DNA of 64,000 nt from Syntrophaceae bacterium UBA2188 (GTDB taxonomy: Bacteria > Desulfobacterota > BSN033 > UBA1163), in assembly GCA_002327985.1 (NCBI GenBank), contig DCVM01000126.1, positions 1-64,000 on the forward strand, in the 5' to 3' direction. Position 1 is the first letter of the stretch. Each line of letters starts with the position of its first letter. Below, piece after piece: positions 7,761 to 16,953 of this stretch. The translations under genes and the position numbers were made by a program. A model generated the notes under the pieces. The model saw only the letters and a program-made list of their open reading frames with translations. It was not told where the DNA came from and did no database searches.

Positions 7761-8550
7761 CGCCAAGGTTCACAATTGAAAGGAAAAACAAATGGAGTGG
7801 CGTGGTGTCGAGTCTATCTTTTTGCATTTTCTACCGGGGAAGTCAAGAACAAGGCTTGCAGATGTGCTAAGATAATATAGAGATATTATGGTAAAGGATG
7901 AGGGTAGGGTATTTCATGCGGGTTGATCCGGTCAAGCTGATCCAATTTATTGTCTGTCAGACGACGGAATTTGAAGCCTCGTTATCTCCAATCAGAGTCG
8001 TTAAATTTCTGTATCTTGCTGATCTTTATCATGCGCGGGAAAACAAAGGGAAGACTCTGACCGGGTGGCCATGGAAATTTGTGTATTTTGGTCCTTACTG
8101 CGGCGAATCGATTACTGCCTTGAACGAGGCGGTCAATGATGGGCTTATCGACGCGAAATCTTTCGAAAGCAAATATGACGAGAAGGATCGATTCCTATAT
8201 TCCTGTCGCTCAGAAAAAGAGCCTGACATCGCCAAAGATTTAAGTCTTTATGTTTGGAGTTCGCTTAAAGAAGCCATAAAGAAATGGGCGGACGATACTC
8301 CAGGGCTTCTTGATCATGTGTATTACGACACCGAACCCATGAAAGATGTAAAGAGGGGGGATTTGCTTGACTTTTCAAAGGCACACCTTCCCATCGAACT
8401 GCCGAAGCTCGAGATGAAAAAGATTTCCAAATCCAAAGCTGAAAAAGCAAAACAATTGATTTCTGCCTTGCGGGAGCAATACCACGCGAGTTCATATAAG
8501 CTCTCAGAAGAAAAAGTCCAAATGGTTCGCGACGGAGCCTATAGAAAATC
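7761..8550 (+). repeat. Direct repeat, copy 2 (membrane-gene relict plus Panacea gene)
   Basis: The partner of 5165-5958. The first about 115 bp is a relict of the membrane-protein 3' end and no longer belongs to any open gene, while the Panacea part is intact. Copy 2 probably preserves the native 3' context, since its Panacea gene has the longer C-terminus and a partner gene. Confidence 0.9.
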
Positions 8551-8629
8551 TCTGCCGCTTGTGGATGATGAAGACCTTGAGGAAGGATTGAGTGGGGTTG
8601 CGAAAATAGGAAACGTGGAATCTGACTGA
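7916..8629 (+). CDS. Panacea-domain (DUF4065/SocA-like) antitoxin, copy 2, full length
   Basis: A 237-residue protein almost identical to copy 1 over the first 210 residues, then extending into an acidic C-terminus (VDDEDLEEGLSG). AGGGTAGGG at 7901-7909 supports ATG 7916 over the in-frame ATG at 7898. The next gene begins 13 nt after its stop and encodes a PemK/MazF-like protein. This is the order expected for a Panacea antitoxin-toxin operon, in which the Panacea domain neutralises the partner by direct binding. The Panacea assignment comes from the pattern of conserved hydrophobic and W-x-x-G-P-like residues. Confidence 0.75.
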   Translation: MRVDPVKLIQFIVCQTTEFEASLSPIRVVKFLYLADLYHARENKGKTLTGWPWKFVYFGPYCGESITALNEAVNDGLIDAKSFESKYDEKDRFLYSCRSEKEPDIAKDLSLYVWSSLKEAIKKWADDTPGLLDHVYYDTEPMKDVKRGDLLDFSKAHLPIELPKLEMKKISKSKAEKAKQLISALREQYHASSYKLSEEKVQMVRDGAYRKSLPLVDDEDLEEGLSGVAKIGNVESD

Positions 8630-8642
8630 TAGAGGGATAAGG

Positions 8643-9383
8643 TTGGGCATCGTTCAGCTTATTGATCCCTTTTATGTAAAGCTTCCTGGTGATACTTTTC
8701 GACGGGCCAGCGTCGTCGGGCAGTTTTGCTGGGTTCCGGTGACACATTTAGATCCCATTCCTCGAATCTTGGATGTAGAAAGAGCTGATCCTCAGGAACA
8801 CTACGCAACAAAATTCTCCATCCGAAACATGACTGATAGAGACTTCAAAAAGAAGACACGCCTTCCGATAAAAGCCCTGTCATTGAGAGAGACTGAAGAA
8901 TTGGTAATCCATCGGGCCAAACGCAGACCCGCAATTATCATTTCAGGTGAAACCACGATCTTCGATGACGTTAAGACTCTCCTCCTGCAGATTGGGAGAA
9001 AACACCTCCAGGGGGATAGCCTGATTGTCGCGCCCCTTTATTCTGTTGAGTCAGCCGATCACGAAGGAGGGTTTCCTCCGGTCATGGTAGCAAGAATCAG
9101 GGCTCTCATGTACAAGCAATTCTTCTTTTGTCCCAAGGGAAACTCCCCATTGGCCACGGATAGCATTATGAGATTGGATAGGCTTCAGACTGTCATTCCA
9201 GATTATCCTGCTTTCACCCCTGAACCATTTTCTCTTAGTGCTGAATCTCTGGGGGTGTTAATGGCAATGCTCCGTTCACTCTTTGGAGCCAAGGAAGAGG
9301 CTGATTTTGAGGCATTGAAAACCCTTGTCTATGAATCCCTTCCCGACGAAGCCAAAGCTAAATCAGGAGAAGCAGGATATTGA
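8643..9383 (+). CDS. Putative PemK/MazF-like toxin partner of the Panacea antitoxin
   Basis: A 246-residue protein starting at TTG 8643 behind AGAGGGATAAGG. Segments spaced as in PemK/MazF-fold ribonucleases are visible: RRPAIIIS (about 94-101), where MazF proteins have R-P-x-x-V-x-S, LIVAPLYS (127-134), and SIMRLDRLQTV (174-184), like the family's S-x-x-x-x-D-x-x-x-x-V strand. The protein is about twice the length of MazF, with an extra 90-residue N-terminal part and a C-terminal helical tail. If correct it would be an mRNA interferase kept in check by the preceding Panacea protein. The fold call is by motif only and should be confirmed by structure prediction. Confidence 0.5.
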   Translation: MGIVQLIDPFYVKLPGDTFRRASVVGQFCWVPVTHLDPIPRILDVERADPQEHYATKFSIRNMTDRDFKKKTRLPIKALSLRETEELVIHRAKRRPAIIISGETTIFDDVKTLLLQIGRKHLQGDSLIVAPLYSVESADHEGGFPPVMVARIRALMYKQFFFCPKGNSPLATDSIMRLDRLQTVIPDYPAFTPEPFSLSAESLGVLMAMLRSLFGAKEEADFEALKTLVYESLPDEAKAKSGEAGY

Positions 9384-9472
9384 CCTATTAAGATGAGGTT
9401 AATGGGGGAGGGTAAGCGCTGTCTAAAGAATCCTAATGTCTAACGGGGGCGGGGTCGGGCTTGAGAAATTGA

Positions 9473-9700
9473 GATAGGGTGTTGAATCTCTCTCTCGTAC
9501 GTTTGTTAGAAGTTATCGGAGAGGCTGCCAGGGGTATTTCGCTATCCTTCCGTACAGATCATCCTGAGATACCGTGGGGAAAGATGGTCGGGATGAGAGA
9601 TAGACTCATCCATGGCTAATTCGATATCAACCTCGATGTGATGTGGGAAACTGTAACCGAAGATCTGCCGCCACTGATTGACAATTGGAAGGGATTTTAA
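9473..9700 (+). pseudogene. HepT-like HEPN toxin pseudogene
   Basis: Conceptual translation gives DRVLNLSLVRLLEVIGEAA, then PEIPWGKMVGMRDRLIHG, a stop (TAA 9617-9619), then FDINLDVMWETVTEDLPPL, ending at TAA 9698-9700. This is the C-terminal two thirds of a HepT (DUF86) toxin. The stop falls on the Tyr of the R-x4-H-x-Y catalytic motif, RLIHGY in active proteins. In-frame stops upstream remove the N-terminus, and no MntA nucleotidyltransferase partner is seen. It is a dead toxin-antitoxin locus in the island. Confidence 0.8.
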
Positions 9701-9786
9701 CCCCGGAGAGTGGTAAACTCTCTTGATAATGAGTTATTAAGGAGTCCATAACAGAAAAAACATATTGTTGTGAAAATTTCCCCTGA

Positions 9787-9833
9787 CCCCTCTTTTCCAA
9801 AGAGGGGGAATTCCTCCCTTTTGTAAAGGGAGG
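9787..9833 (+). repeat. Paired palindromes in the gene-poor stretch 9701-9972
   Basis: CCCCTCTTT-tcc-AAAGAGGGG (9787-9807) is followed by CCTCCCTTT-tgt-AAAGGGAGG (9813-9833), a common type of intergenic palindromic repeat. The rest of 9701-9972 holds a short imperfect direct repeat, CAATTATG-K-ACTGAT-W-AG at about 9864 and 9939, and no convincing gene. Confidence 0.75.
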
Positions 9834-9972
9834 GAAGGAGGGATTTGGTTTTCAATGTCCATACAATTATGGACTGATTAGTAATTCTGGGTAAAAATCT
9901 TCCGGCCATAAGTGGGAGCATCCGGGGTCAAGCATCGGCAATTATGTACTGATAAGAAATCTTAGAAATAAT

Positions 9973-10236
9973 TCATGTACTTTGCTCACGGATCTTCTCT
10001 TGGACCCATAAATTAATCAGTGTATCAGGAGATACACCCCGTTCCTGTGCGATGGATTGGACTTTTTCGGATAGTTTCTTGTCCAGTGAATAGTAGGTTA
10101 TCTCAGATTCGATACCCACCTCAAATTTCACTCTTTTGGTTTGATCCCAGAAGTCCGATAAATCATGGGTGCCCCAAAATTCTCCAATTTCTTTATATGA
10201 TTTTGCTTTCGATATGGAACTCTTACCTCTCTTCAT
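9973..10236 (-). CDS. BrnA/CopG-type antitoxin
   Basis: An 87-residue protein with the features of CopG-like antitoxins encoded next to BrnT: a central WGTHDLSDFWDQT segment, then the ribbon-helix-helix part V-T-Y-Y...VSPDTLINLWVQEKI at the C-terminus. It should bind BrnT and repress its own operon. Its start overlaps the 3' end of the toxin gene by 14 nt, so the order is toxin then antitoxin, as in BrnT-BrnA loci. The ATG at 10236 follows GAGAGGAAGGGAT. Confidence 0.8.
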   Translation of the reverse strand: MKRGKSSISKAKSYKEIGEFWGTHDLSDFWDQTKRVKFEVGIESEITYYSLDKKLSEKVQSIAQERGVSPDTLINLWVQEKIREQST

Positions 10237-10507
10237 ATCCCTTCCTCTCTGCGGGCGTCATATCCCTGGCCGATAAAATAATTGCATTCCCGTTTTTTTT
10301 ATATATAAAAAATAGAATGAGATACCTACCTCCCTTAGTTCTACCCATTACGGCATATACATCTTCACCGGGGCGATGGCCTTTCTCAATGAACCGAAAA
10401 TAAGGCCGATTTGCTAAAACCTCATGGACTTCAATCTGACTTACACAATGTTTTCTGGCAAGTTTATCAATAATTTCATCGAGCCAGATAAGTCCTCTAA
10501 TTTTCAA
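10223..10507 (-). CDS. brnT: BrnT-family ribonuclease toxin
   Basis: A 94-residue protein ending in GRTKGGRYLILFF...ISARDMTPAERKGYEER-like features (ILSARDMT at the C-terminus), the hallmark of the BrnT RelE-fold RNase. The open frame extends to 10600, but the upstream residues do not fit the family, and AGGAG followed by 7 nt places the start at a TTG at 10505-10507. This gives the usual BrnT length. It is paired with the downstream antitoxin. The operon is transcribed toward the Panacea island. Confidence 0.8.
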   Translation of the reverse strand: MKIRGLIWLDEIIDKLARKHCVSQIEVHEVLANRPYFRFIEKGHRPGEDVYAVMGRTKGGRYLILFFIYKKNGNAIILSARDMTPAERKGYEER

Positions 10508-10690
10508 CGGGTTTTCTCCTACAGAATATAATACCACACCGTCTTTTTTAGTAAAAGAGGAAAAAATGCAGATCTCGAATTTGGCGCTCAGGCCTTGCAA
10601 ACCTGCATCACATAGCAGAGGGTCTGCCTGTCATTAAGGAGCAGGAAATGGGTGACGGGTTCTGACGATGAAATCTATAGTATAATCAAA

Positions 10691-10727
10691 AAAAAGCCCG
10701 ATATTCATGCTGGGTGTCGGGCTTTTT
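10691..10727 (-). terminator. Terminator of the ribosomal superoperon (bidirectional)
   Basis: AAAAAGCCCGA (10691-10701) pairs with TCGGGCTTTTT (10717-10727) around a 15-nt loop. T-runs are present on both strands. It sits 18 nt beyond the rplQ stop and would end transcription of the 34-gene superoperon. Confidence 0.9.
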
Positions 10728-10745
10728 AATAAACTCAAAAAATTC

Positions 10746-11300
10746 TTATTTATTTTTTTCTTCAGAAGATTTTTTCTTTGGTTTTTCCTTTTTTTCTTTG
10801 GAGACTCCTTTTTCTTCCTTCTTTGCCTTCTTCTCTTTTTTCTCTTTCTCTTTTTCTTTCCCTTTTTCCTTCTTTTTCGGAGTCACTTTTTCAAGAACTT
10901 CTTTGGCTTTCTTAAGCGTCGATTTCTTTTTCTCTTCGGGGTGGGAAAAGGTCACCAGCTCAACGAGGGAAAGAGGAGCGCCATCCCCCTGCCGCCACCC
11001 CATTTTATAAATTCGAGTATAACCTCCCTCACGGTCTTTGAGTTTGGGTGCGATGTCATCAAAGAGTTTTTTGACGATTCCTTCATTACGAAGTAGGGCG
11101 AAAGCCCGTCTTCTCGCATGAAGGGTTCCCTGTTTTCCAAGACTAACGATCTTATCTGCCCAGCTTCGAAGTTCTTTCCCCTTTGCCAGAGTGGTTTGTA
11201 TCCGTTCATGCTGAAGCAACGAGACCAACATATTACGAAACATCAGCTCCCGATGCTGACTATGGCGACTTAATTTTCTGCCTGCGACGCGATGCCTCAT
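10746..11300 (-). CDS. rplQ: 50S ribosomal protein L17 with long Lys/Glu-rich tail
   Basis: The first about 118 residues are a normal bacterial L17, beginning [12 protein letters not shown] and containing [13 protein letters not shown]. Residues 121-184 form an extra tail composed almost entirely of Lys, Glu and Ser, probably disordered and highly charged, making the protein 184 residues instead of about 120. L17 lies near the peptide exit tunnel, so the tail could reach solvent there. It is the last gene of the operon, 9 nt after rpoA, and the terminator follows directly. Confidence 0.95.
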   Translation of the reverse strand: MRHRVAGRKLSRHSQHRELMFRNMLVSLLQHERIQTTLAKGKELRSWADKIVSLGKQGTLHARRRAFALLRNEGIVKKLFDDIAPKLKDREGGYTRIYKMGWRQGDGAPLSLVELVTFSHPEEKKKSTLKKAKEVLEKVTPKKKEKGKEKEKEKKEKKAKKEEKGVSKEKKEKPKKKSSEEKNK

Positions 11301-11309
11301 TCCTTGCTC

Positions 11310-12329
11310 CTATCCAATGGCCCCTGATTCGATTTCTTCTTCAGATTTTTTGGGAGGCCAGTTGTCTAATCTCATTCCCAAGCTCAATCCCATTTCGGCC
11401 AAAATATCCTTGATCTCATTGAGGGATTTTCGGCCAAAGTTTTTGGTGGCCAGGATTTCTGCCTCTGTCTTCTGAACTAGATCTCCAATCAACTTGATGT
11501 TTGCATGCTTTAAACAGTTGGCAGACCGGACAGAAAGTTCTAATTCGTCTACGCTTCGGAAGAGATTTTCATTAAAATCCTTCTTTTCTTCTTCATCTTG
11601 AGGGTAGGCTTCCTCCTCCTCCCCCTCTTCCTCAAAGGTGATGAAGATAGAGAGTTGATCCTTCAAAATTTTTGCCGAATGGGCCACGGCTTCTTCTGGA
11701 TTCAAACTCCCATCGGTCCAGACCTCCAAGGTCAACTTGTCATAATCCGTGATCTGTCCCACCCGGGCATTGGTCACGGTATAGTTTACCTTTTTGATTG
11801 GGGAAAAGATGGCATCCATAGGAATCGTGCCGATCGGTTGGTTCTCCTCCCTGTTTCGCTCTGCGGGGATATAGCCGCGACCCACCTTCACCATCATCTC
11901 CATCGAGAGCTTACCATCTCTGGAAAGCGTGGCAATGTAATGATCCGGGTTAAGGATTTCCACTGCATCGCCCGTGAGGATATCCCCTGCCTTAAGGATT
12001 TTGGGCCCATCCGCCTTTACACGAATCGTTTTTGGACCTTCCGTATGAAGCTTTAATCTTATTTCTTTAAGATTGAGGATAATCTCGGTAACATCCTCCT
12101 TGATTCCGGGGATCGTCGAGAATTCGTGGAGCACGCCGTCCATTTTAATAGAGGCGATGGCCGCTCCCTGCAAGGAAGAGAGGAGGATTCGTCGAAGTGA
12201 GTTTCCAATCGTAATACCGAAGCCTCTTTCAAAAGGCTCTGCTGTAAACTTTCCATAAAAGGGTGTCAATGTTTCTTTTTCTACTTCCAACCGTTTGGGT
12301 CGAATCAGGTCTTTCCAACTTTTTTGCAT
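11310..12329 (-). CDS. rpoA: RNA polymerase alpha subunit
   Basis: A 339-residue alpha subunit. The N-terminal assembly domain includes [17 protein letters not shown], followed by an unusually acidic linker (EEEGEEEE around residues 240-250). The C-terminal domain ends with [12 protein letters not shown] and [12 protein letters not shown], the helix-hairpin-helix that contacts UP elements and activators. Placement between rpsD and rplQ is the standard alpha-operon order. Confidence 0.98.
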   Translation of the reverse strand: MQKSWKDLIRPKRLEVEKETLTPFYGKFTAEPFERGFGITIGNSLRRILLSSLQGAAIASIKMDGVLHEFSTIPGIKEDVTEIILNLKEIRLKLHTEGPKTIRVKADGPKILKAGDILTGDAVEILNPDHYIATLSRDGKLSMEMMVKVGRGYIPAERNREENQPIGTIPMDAIFSPIKKVNYTVTNARVGQITDYDKLTLEVWTDGSLNPEEAVAHSAKILKDQLSIFITFEEEGEEEEAYPQDEEEKKDFNENLFRSVDELELSVRSANCLKHANIKLIGDLVQKTEAEILATKNFGRKSLNEIKDILAEMGLSLGMRLDNWPPKKSEEEIESGAIG

Positions 12330-12341
12330 AGTGCCTCCAAA

Positions 12342-12968
12342 TTACTTCGAGAACAACTCGACGATCAACTTCTCTTGGATGGGGATGGTGATGTCCTCGC
12401 GAGTCGGCAGCCCTTTCACACTTCCCTTCATCTGGTCTTTATCCAATTCCAACCATGGTGGTACTCCTCGCCGAGCCACCCCCTCCAGGGCCTCTAAGAT
12501 GCGGATGACTTTCTTACTCTTCTCCCGGAGCTCAATGACATCTCCAGGTTTCACGAGATAGGAAGGAATATTCACTTTGGATCGGTTGACCAAAAAATGG
12601 TTATGTCGAACAAGCTGACGTGCTTCGTTTCTTGAATTGGCAAAACCGAATCGGTAGACGATATTGTCTAATCTCCTTTCTAAAAGAGAAAGGAGGGTTT
12701 CGCCGGTAATGCCCTTTTGTCGATCTGCTTCTTTAAAAATGTTACGGAACTGGTTTTCCAGAATCCCATACATCCTTTTGACTTTCTGTTTTTCTCGAAG
12801 TTGGGCTCCGTAGTCGGAGAACTTTTTTCGGGCCTGACCATGTTGTCCAGGGGGGTAGTTCCTCCGGTCGTACGCACACTTCTCTGTATAGCACCTCTCC
12901 CCTTTAAGAAAGAGCTTAAGATTTTCCCTCCGACATAGCCGACAAGCCGATTTCGTATATCTCGCCAA
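12342..12968 (-). CDS. rpsD: 30S ribosomal protein S4 (zinc type)
   Basis: A 208-residue S4 with the N-terminal zinc-binding form (Cys 9, 12, 26 and 31) and the S4 RNA-binding domain [17 protein letters not shown]4 is a primary 16S rRNA binder and, in enterobacteria, the translational repressor of the alpha operon. A 112-nt spacer carrying a GATTACA-type repeat separates it from rpsK upstream. Confidence 0.97.
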   Translation of the reverse strand: MARYTKSACRLCRRENLKLFLKGERCYTEKCAYDRRNYPPGQHGQARKKFSDYGAQLREKQKVKRMYGILENQFRNIFKEADRQKGITGETLLSLLERRLDNIVYRFGFANSRNEARQLVRHNHFLVNRSKVNIPSYLVKPGDVIELREKSKKVIRILEALEGVARRGVPPWLELDKDQMKGSVKGLPTREDITIPIQEKLIVELFSK

Positions 12969-12994
12969 TGCTAATCCTCCTGTTTAAGTAAACT

Positions 12995-13075
12995 TGATTA
13001 CATTGATTAAATAACACGATTACACAGATTACGTAAAAACCAGATTACACGGATAAGAATCTGTGTAATCAGACG
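12995..13075 (-). repeat. GATTACA-family intergenic repeat, rpsK-rpsD spacer
   Basis: Three near-copies of GATTACACxGAT in one direction end in the inverse ATCTGTGTAATC at about 13059-13070, so the 3' half can fold as GATTACACGGAT/ATCTGTGTAATC. Related units occur at 17691-17787 and 40878-41000. Confidence 0.8.
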
Positions 13076-13080
13076 CAGCC

Positions 13081-13470
13081 TTAGACGCGTCTTCTTTTAG
13101 GCGGACGACATCCATTGTGGGGAATGGGTGTGACATCCTTAATCAGGTGAACCTTCAATCCAGCCGCTTGAAGCGATCGCAGGGCTGATTCCCTTCCGGC
13201 TCCAGGACCCTTGACATAGACATCAATGGATCGAACCCCATGTTCCATGGCTTTTTTGGCCGCATCCTCTGCTGCCATTTGAGCGGCAAAAGGCGTACTT
13301 TTTCGGGAACCCTTGAAACCTTGTGTGCCAGCGCTCGACCAGGTGATTACATTTCCCTCTGGGTCGGTAATGGTAATGATGGTATTATTGAATGTCGCCT
13401 GGATGTGGGCGATTCCCACCTGGATATTCTTTTTCACCTTCTTTTTCTTTATTCCCTGCCCCTTGGGCAT
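13081..13470 (-). CDS. rpsK: 30S ribosomal protein S11
   Basis: A 129-residue S11 with the conserved [18 protein letters not shown], the [17 protein letters not shown] helix and the C-terminal [15 protein letters not shown]. It forms part of the 30S platform. It is preceded by rpsM with an 18-nt gap and followed by the repeat-bearing spacer before rpsD. Confidence 0.98.
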   Translation of the reverse strand: MPKGQGIKKKKVKKNIQVGIAHIQATFNNTIITITDPEGNVITWSSAGTQGFKGSRKSTPFAAQMAAEDAAKKAMEHGVRSIDVYVKGPGAGRESALRSLQAAGLKVHLIKDVTPIPHNGCRPPKRRRV

Positions 13471-13488
13471 AATGCCTCCTTTGTTAGA

Positions 13489-13866
13489 CTATTCCTTCTC
13501 TTTCTTCTTTCCGATGATGGCCCGGCGTGGCCCTTTTCGAGTCCTGGCGTTGGTGTGAGTCCTTTGACCGTGCACCGGCAGAGATTTCCGATGTCGCAGT
13601 CCTCGGTAGGAACCAATATCCATCAGCCGCTTGATGTTGGTCGCCACGTCCCGTCTCAGATCTCCCTCCACCTTGAATTCCTGTTCAATGATATCTCGGA
13701 TGCGAACCACCTCTGCTTCCGTGAGTTTGTTCACTTTGGTGTCCTTGTTGATGCTCGCCTTTTTGAGAATTTTATTAGAGGAGGGTTTTGCAATTCCGTA
13801 GATATAGGTGAGGGCGATCTCCACCCGTTTGTCCTTTGGAAGATCGACGCCTGCAATACGTGCCAT
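13489..13866 (-). CDS. rpsM: 30S ribosomal protein S13
   Basis: A 125-residue S13 beginning [19 protein letters not shown], with the helix-turn motif [17 protein letters not shown] and a basic C-terminus that reaches the P-site tRNA. The 132-nt spacer before it, after rpmJ, contains nested hairpins at 13892-13981. In E. coli the S4 repressor site lies just upstream of rpsM, so these hairpins could be regulatory (inference). Confidence 0.98.
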   Translation of the reverse strand: MARIAGVDLPKDKRVEIALTYIYGIAKPSSNKILKKASINKDTKVNKLTEAEVVRIRDIIEQEFKVEGDLRRDVATNIKRLMDIGSYRGLRHRKSLPVHGQRTHTNARTRKGPRRAIIGKKKEKE

Positions 13867-13891
13867 AATGAGCTCCTTCGTCTAAGGTTTA

Positions 13892-13981
13892 AGGAGCACT
13901 TCGCTTGAGGATCGCTGCGATAGAGGCAGGGGCAAAACGTTTTAGCCTCTAACCTCAAGTCCCGTTTTGCGGGACGCTCCT
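13892..13981 (-). repeat. Nested hairpins in the rpmJ-rpsM spacer
   Basis: Four nested or adjacent pairings are visible: AGGAGC/GCTCCT (outermost), CTTGAGG/CCTCAAG, TAGAGGC/GCCTCTA, and the hairpin GTCCCG-tttt-gCGGGAC. It could be a folded RNA leader for rpsM or simply a palindromic repeat. Confidence 0.75.
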
Positions 13982-13998
13982 CTAACCTCCATCATATT

Positions 13999-14112
13999 TT
14001 AGCCTTGTCGCTGTTTATGTTTGGGGTTTTCGCAGATGACCCGGATCACCCCTTTTCGTTTTACCACTTTACACTTATCGCAGATTTTTTTGACCGAGGC
14101 CCTGACTTTCAC
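13999..14112 (-). CDS. rpmJ: 50S ribosomal protein L36 (zinc type)
   Basis: A 37-residue L36 starting at GTG 14112, seven bases after GAGGT. It begins [14 protein letters not shown] and has the Cys-x2-Cys...Cys-x4-His zinc site (CENPKH). It is too short for ordinary gene scans but matches the family in length and in its place between infA and rpsM. Confidence 0.95.
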   Translation of the reverse strand: MKVRASVKKICDKCKVVKRKGVIRVICENPKHKQRQG

Positions 14113-14162
14113 CGCTTCTACCTCAATTCTTCAATCATTCTGAACCTCACCTGGTTCAGGGT

Positions 14163-14381
14163 CTATTTCTCCCGAAAAATAATTCTCCCCCGCGAGAGAT
14201 CATAAGGGGAGAGTTCTACCAACACCTTATCCCCGGGGAGGATTTTGATGAAGTGCATTCTCATCTTTCCAGAAATATGGGCCAGTACCTTGTGGCCGTT
14301 TTCCAATTCTACCCGGAACATTGCATTGGGAAGGGTTTCTAACACCCTCCCTTCCACTTGGATCGCATCCTCCTTCGGCAT
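14163..14381 (-). CDS. infA: Translation initiation factor IF-1
   Basis: A 72-residue single S1/OB-fold protein with [32 protein letters not shown] and the terminal [13 protein letters not shown] typical of IF-1, which binds the 30S A site during initiation. It follows adk directly; the map gene that often lies between them is absent. Confidence 0.97.
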   Translation of the reverse strand: MPKEDAIQVEGRVLETLPNAMFRVELENGHKVLAHISGKMRMHFIKILPGDKVLVELSPYDLSRGRIIFREK

Positions 14382-14400
14382 AACCTCTCCATCCGCACCC

Positions 14401-15054
14401 TTAAATGGGCGTTTTGTCTAATAGACGGATGATTTGATCAAAGATTTGATCGGGGCCACCCACCCCCTGGATTGTACGAAGTACTTTTTTCCCTTGGTAA
14501 TACTGAATCAGAGGGGCGGTCTGTTTCTCATATTCCTTCAACCGTGTTCGGATGGTTTCTTCTTTGTCGTCAGCCCGTTGATAGAGGTTTCCCCCACACC
14601 GATCGCACGTTCCTTCTTTTTTAGAGGGTTGGAAAAAGAGGTGAAACATTGCCCCACAGTTTTTACAAGTTCTCCTTCCGGTCAGCCGGCGCACCAATTC
14701 CTCAGGATCTACTGCGATGTTGACGACGTGGTCAATTCCTTTTCCCATGCTGGTAAGAATGGGCTGGAGTGCTTCCGCCTGAGGAATCGTTCTTGGAAAT
14801 CCATCGAGGATGAACCCTAAATCGCAATCCTTTGCCTTCAAACGCTCCTCGATAATCCCAATAACGATTTCATCTGGAACCAGTTGGCCTTGCTCCATAA
14901 ATCCTTTTGCCTTCGTTCCCAAAGGGGTGCTCTCTTTCAACGCTGCCCTCAGAATATCTCCGGTAGAAATCTGAGGAATGTGATAACGATCTACCATCCT
15001 TTGAGCTTGAGTCCCTTTTCCTGCCCCAGGAGGGCCGAGCAATATCAGATTCAT
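14401..15054 (-). CDS. adk: Adenylate kinase
   Basis: A 217-residue long-type adenylate kinase. The P-loop [10 protein letters not shown] is at residues 7-16, the NMP-binding DGFPRT lies near 85, and the LID carries two Cys pairs (CKNC and CDRC), a zinc-stabilised form. It converts AMP plus ATP to ADP. Its position behind secY is usual. The spacer to secY is AT-rich and repetitive. Confidence 0.97.
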   Translation of the reverse strand: MNLILLGPPGAGKGTQAQRMVDRYHIPQISTGDILRAALKESTPLGTKAKGFMEQGQLVPDEIVIGIIEERLKAKDCDLGFILDGFPRTIPQAEALQPILTSMGKGIDHVVNIAVDPEELVRRLTGRRTCKNCGAMFHLFFQPSKKEGTCDRCGGNLYQRADDKEETIRTRLKEYEKQTAPLIQYYQGKKVLRTIQGVGGPDQIFDQIIRLLDKTPI

Positions 15055-15062
15055 TTGACCTC

Positions 15063-15156
15063 ACATTGAAAATTGAAAATTGTAAAATTAACAATTAGCA
15101 ATAAAAACAGTAGATTTACATTTTGCAATTTGTAATTTGCACATTGCAACTTGCAA
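15063..15156 (-). repeat. Low-complexity AT repeat in the secY-adk spacer
   Basis: Iterations of ATTGNAAATTG/CAATTTGNAAT and TTGCAA words fill the spacer. A similar sequence is found between rpsC and rplP. No gene or promoter is evident. Confidence 0.6.
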
Positions 15157-15167
15157 TGATTTATTTC

Positions 15168-16496
15168 TTATCCTCGCCGACCTTTTAGCCTTCCTTTTTT
15201 CATCAACCCTTCATAGTGTCTTGAGAGCATGTGGGCTTCCACCTGCTGAACGGTATCTAGGGCCACGCCGACCACGATCAAAAGGGAGGTTCCTCCAAAA
15301 TAGAAGGAGACATTAAATTTACTGTAAAGGATGGTGGGGAGGACACAGATGGCAGAGACATAAATTGCTCCTCCGAGAGTGATTCGAGTGAGGACCTTAT
15401 CAATATACTCGGCCGTCTTTTGCCCGGGACGAATGCCTGGGATAAAGCCGCCAAATTTTTTCATATTTTCGGCGACATCATTCGGGTTAAAGGTGACAGC
15501 CGTATAAAAATAGCAGAAGAAGATGATGAATCCGACATAGAGAAGATTATAGAGAATCGCATCAGGCCCTAAGCTGTTTAGGATCGATTGAACCCAGGGA
15601 TGTTCCTCCAGCCAAGGTTTTGGCATAAAGTTGGCAATCGTCAAGGGGAACATCAATATTGAGGAGGCAAAAATGGGCGGGATGACCCCTGACGTATTCA
15701 ACTTGAGGGGAAGATGGGTGCTCTGGCCGCCATAGACCCTTCTCCCTACAATCCGCTTGGCGTATTGGACAGGCAGCCTCCGTTGCCCGGTTTCAATAAA
15801 AATGATCACCGCCACCACCAATATCATGAGGATAATCAGGAACAGGATGGTGATAATGCTCAACTGTCCTACCCTGAACAGTTCATAGGTGCTGGCCACC
15901 GCATTTGGCATTCGGGCGACAATCCCCGCAAAGATGATCAAGGAAATCCCATTCCCAATTCCCCTTTCTGTAATTTGCTCACCCAGCCACATGATGAAGG
16001 CCGTCCCAGCGGTCAAAGTGATGACGGTCAAGATTCTGAAGGACCATCCTGGAACCAGCACGATCATCTCGCCGGCTGCCCCTCGCATGTTCTCCAGGCC
16101 CACAGCGATTCCAAACCCCTGGATCATGCTGAGAAGGACTGTTCCGTAACGAGTATATTGGATGATCTTTTTTCGTCCGATCTCTCCTTCTTTCTGGAGC
16201 TGTGCGAGATAGGGGATCACCACGGTGAGAAGCTGAAGGATGATGGAGGCGCTGATATAAGGCATAATCCCCAGAGCGAAGACCGAGAGCCTCTCCAAGG
16301 CCCCTCCGGAAAACATATCGATGAGACTGAAGAGGGTACCCCTTGCCTGGGCAAAAAAGGAGGCCAGGGCATCTCCATTGACCCCAGGAGTGGGAATATG
16401 GACCCCGACACGATAAATCGCCAAGAAAGCGAGGGTCCACAGGATCCTTCTTTTAAGCTCTGGTATTTTAAAAATGTTCTGGGCCCCTGAAATCAT
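15168..16496 (-). CDS. secY: Sec translocon subunit SecY
   Basis: A 442-residue, ten-helix membrane protein with the SecY start [17 protein letters not shown] ([17 protein letters not shown]), the plug-region [19 protein letters not shown] and the cytoplasmic loop [12 protein letters not shown]. It forms the protein-conducting channel with SecE and SecG. Its ATG overlaps the rplO stop by four bases, so export and ribosome synthesis are co-expressed. Confidence 0.98.
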   Translation of the reverse strand: MISGAQNIFKIPELKRRILWTLAFLAIYRVGVHIPTPGVNGDALASFFAQARGTLFSLIDMFSGGALERLSVFALGIMPYISASIILQLLTVVIPYLAQLQKEGEIGRKKIIQYTRYGTVLLSMIQGFGIAVGLENMRGAAGEMIVLVPGWSFRILTVITLTAGTAFIMWLGEQITERGIGNGISLIIFAGIVARMPNAVASTYELFRVGQLSIITILFLIILMILVVAVIIFIETGQRRLPVQYAKRIVGRRVYGGQSTHLPLKLNTSGVIPPIFASSILMFPLTIANFMPKPWLEEHPWVQSILNSLGPDAILYNLLYVGFIIFFCYFYTAVTFNPNDVAENMKKFGGFIPGIRPGQKTAEYIDKVLTRITLGGAIYVSAICVLPTILYSKFNVSFYFGGTSLLIVVGVALDTVQQVEAHMLSRHYEGLMKKGRLKGRRG

Positions 16497-16936
16497 GAGC
16501 CGATGACCTCCACCTTCCCTGAAGCGCTCTCCACTTTTCTAAGGGCGGCTTTGCTCACTTGATGAACACGAATAGTTAAAGGATGCTGAAGTTCCCCATC
16601 AGAAAGAAGCTTGATAGGTTCTTCTTTTTTTAGAAGGCCGGATTGAAGCAGGAGATCGGGTTCCACCACGGTGTCTTTCGAGAAGCGATTCAGATCTCCT
16701 ACATGAATGATCGCAAAGTGTTTTTTAAAAGGTGAATGAAACCCTCTTTTAGGAAGGCGTCGTTGGAGAGGCATCTGACCTCCCTCAAAACCCGCCTTGG
16801 TTCCTCGCCCGGCTCGGGAGTTCTGACCCTTGGATCCCCGACAGGCTGTTTTGCCGTGTCCGGACCCAATTCCTCTGCCTACACGTTTCCTTTTTTTAAT
16901 TGCCCCTTTCGGAGGTTTTAACTCATCTAATCTCAT
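16493..16936 (-). CDS. rplO: 50S ribosomal protein L15
   Basis: A 147-residue L15 from [12 protein letters not shown], with the Gly/Arg-rich [17 protein letters not shown] segment. An in-frame start seven codons upstream exists, but AAGGGGA eight bases before 16936 and the family N-terminus favour this one. It overlaps secY by four bases. Confidence 0.96.
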   Translation of the reverse strand: MRLDELKPPKGAIKKRKRVGRGIGSGHGKTACRGSKGQNSRAGRGTKAGFEGGQMPLQRRLPKRGFHSPFKKHFAIIHVGDLNRFSKDTVVEPDLLLQSGLLKKEEPIKLLSDGELQHPLTIRVHQVSKAALRKVESASGKVEVIGS

Positions 16937-16953
16937 CTCGGTTCCCCTTCGTA

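Noticed and set aside
9697..9921. 74-codon minus-strand frame
   Set aside because: It runs through palindromic repeats, lacks an RBS and shows no family features.
1..10745. BREX, DISARM or other named multi-gene defence system
   Set aside because: Only a methylase is present; no PglZ, BrxC, helicase or PLD genes are in the window.
10707..11096. Phe-rich + strand frames opposite rplQ
   Set aside because: They are the complement of the Lys/Glu-rich L17 tail; no start signal.
13240..13908. 222-codon + strand frame over rpsK-rpsM
   Set aside because: Antisense of two ribosomal genes; no independent support.
14113..14401. Missing map gene between adk and infA as an anomaly
   Set aside because: Absence from this position is common in bacteria, and map may lie elsewhere in the genome.
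15714..16490. 258-codon + strand frame opposite secY
   Set aside because: Shadow of a highly conserved membrane-protein gene; no RBS, and hydrophilic nonsense composition.
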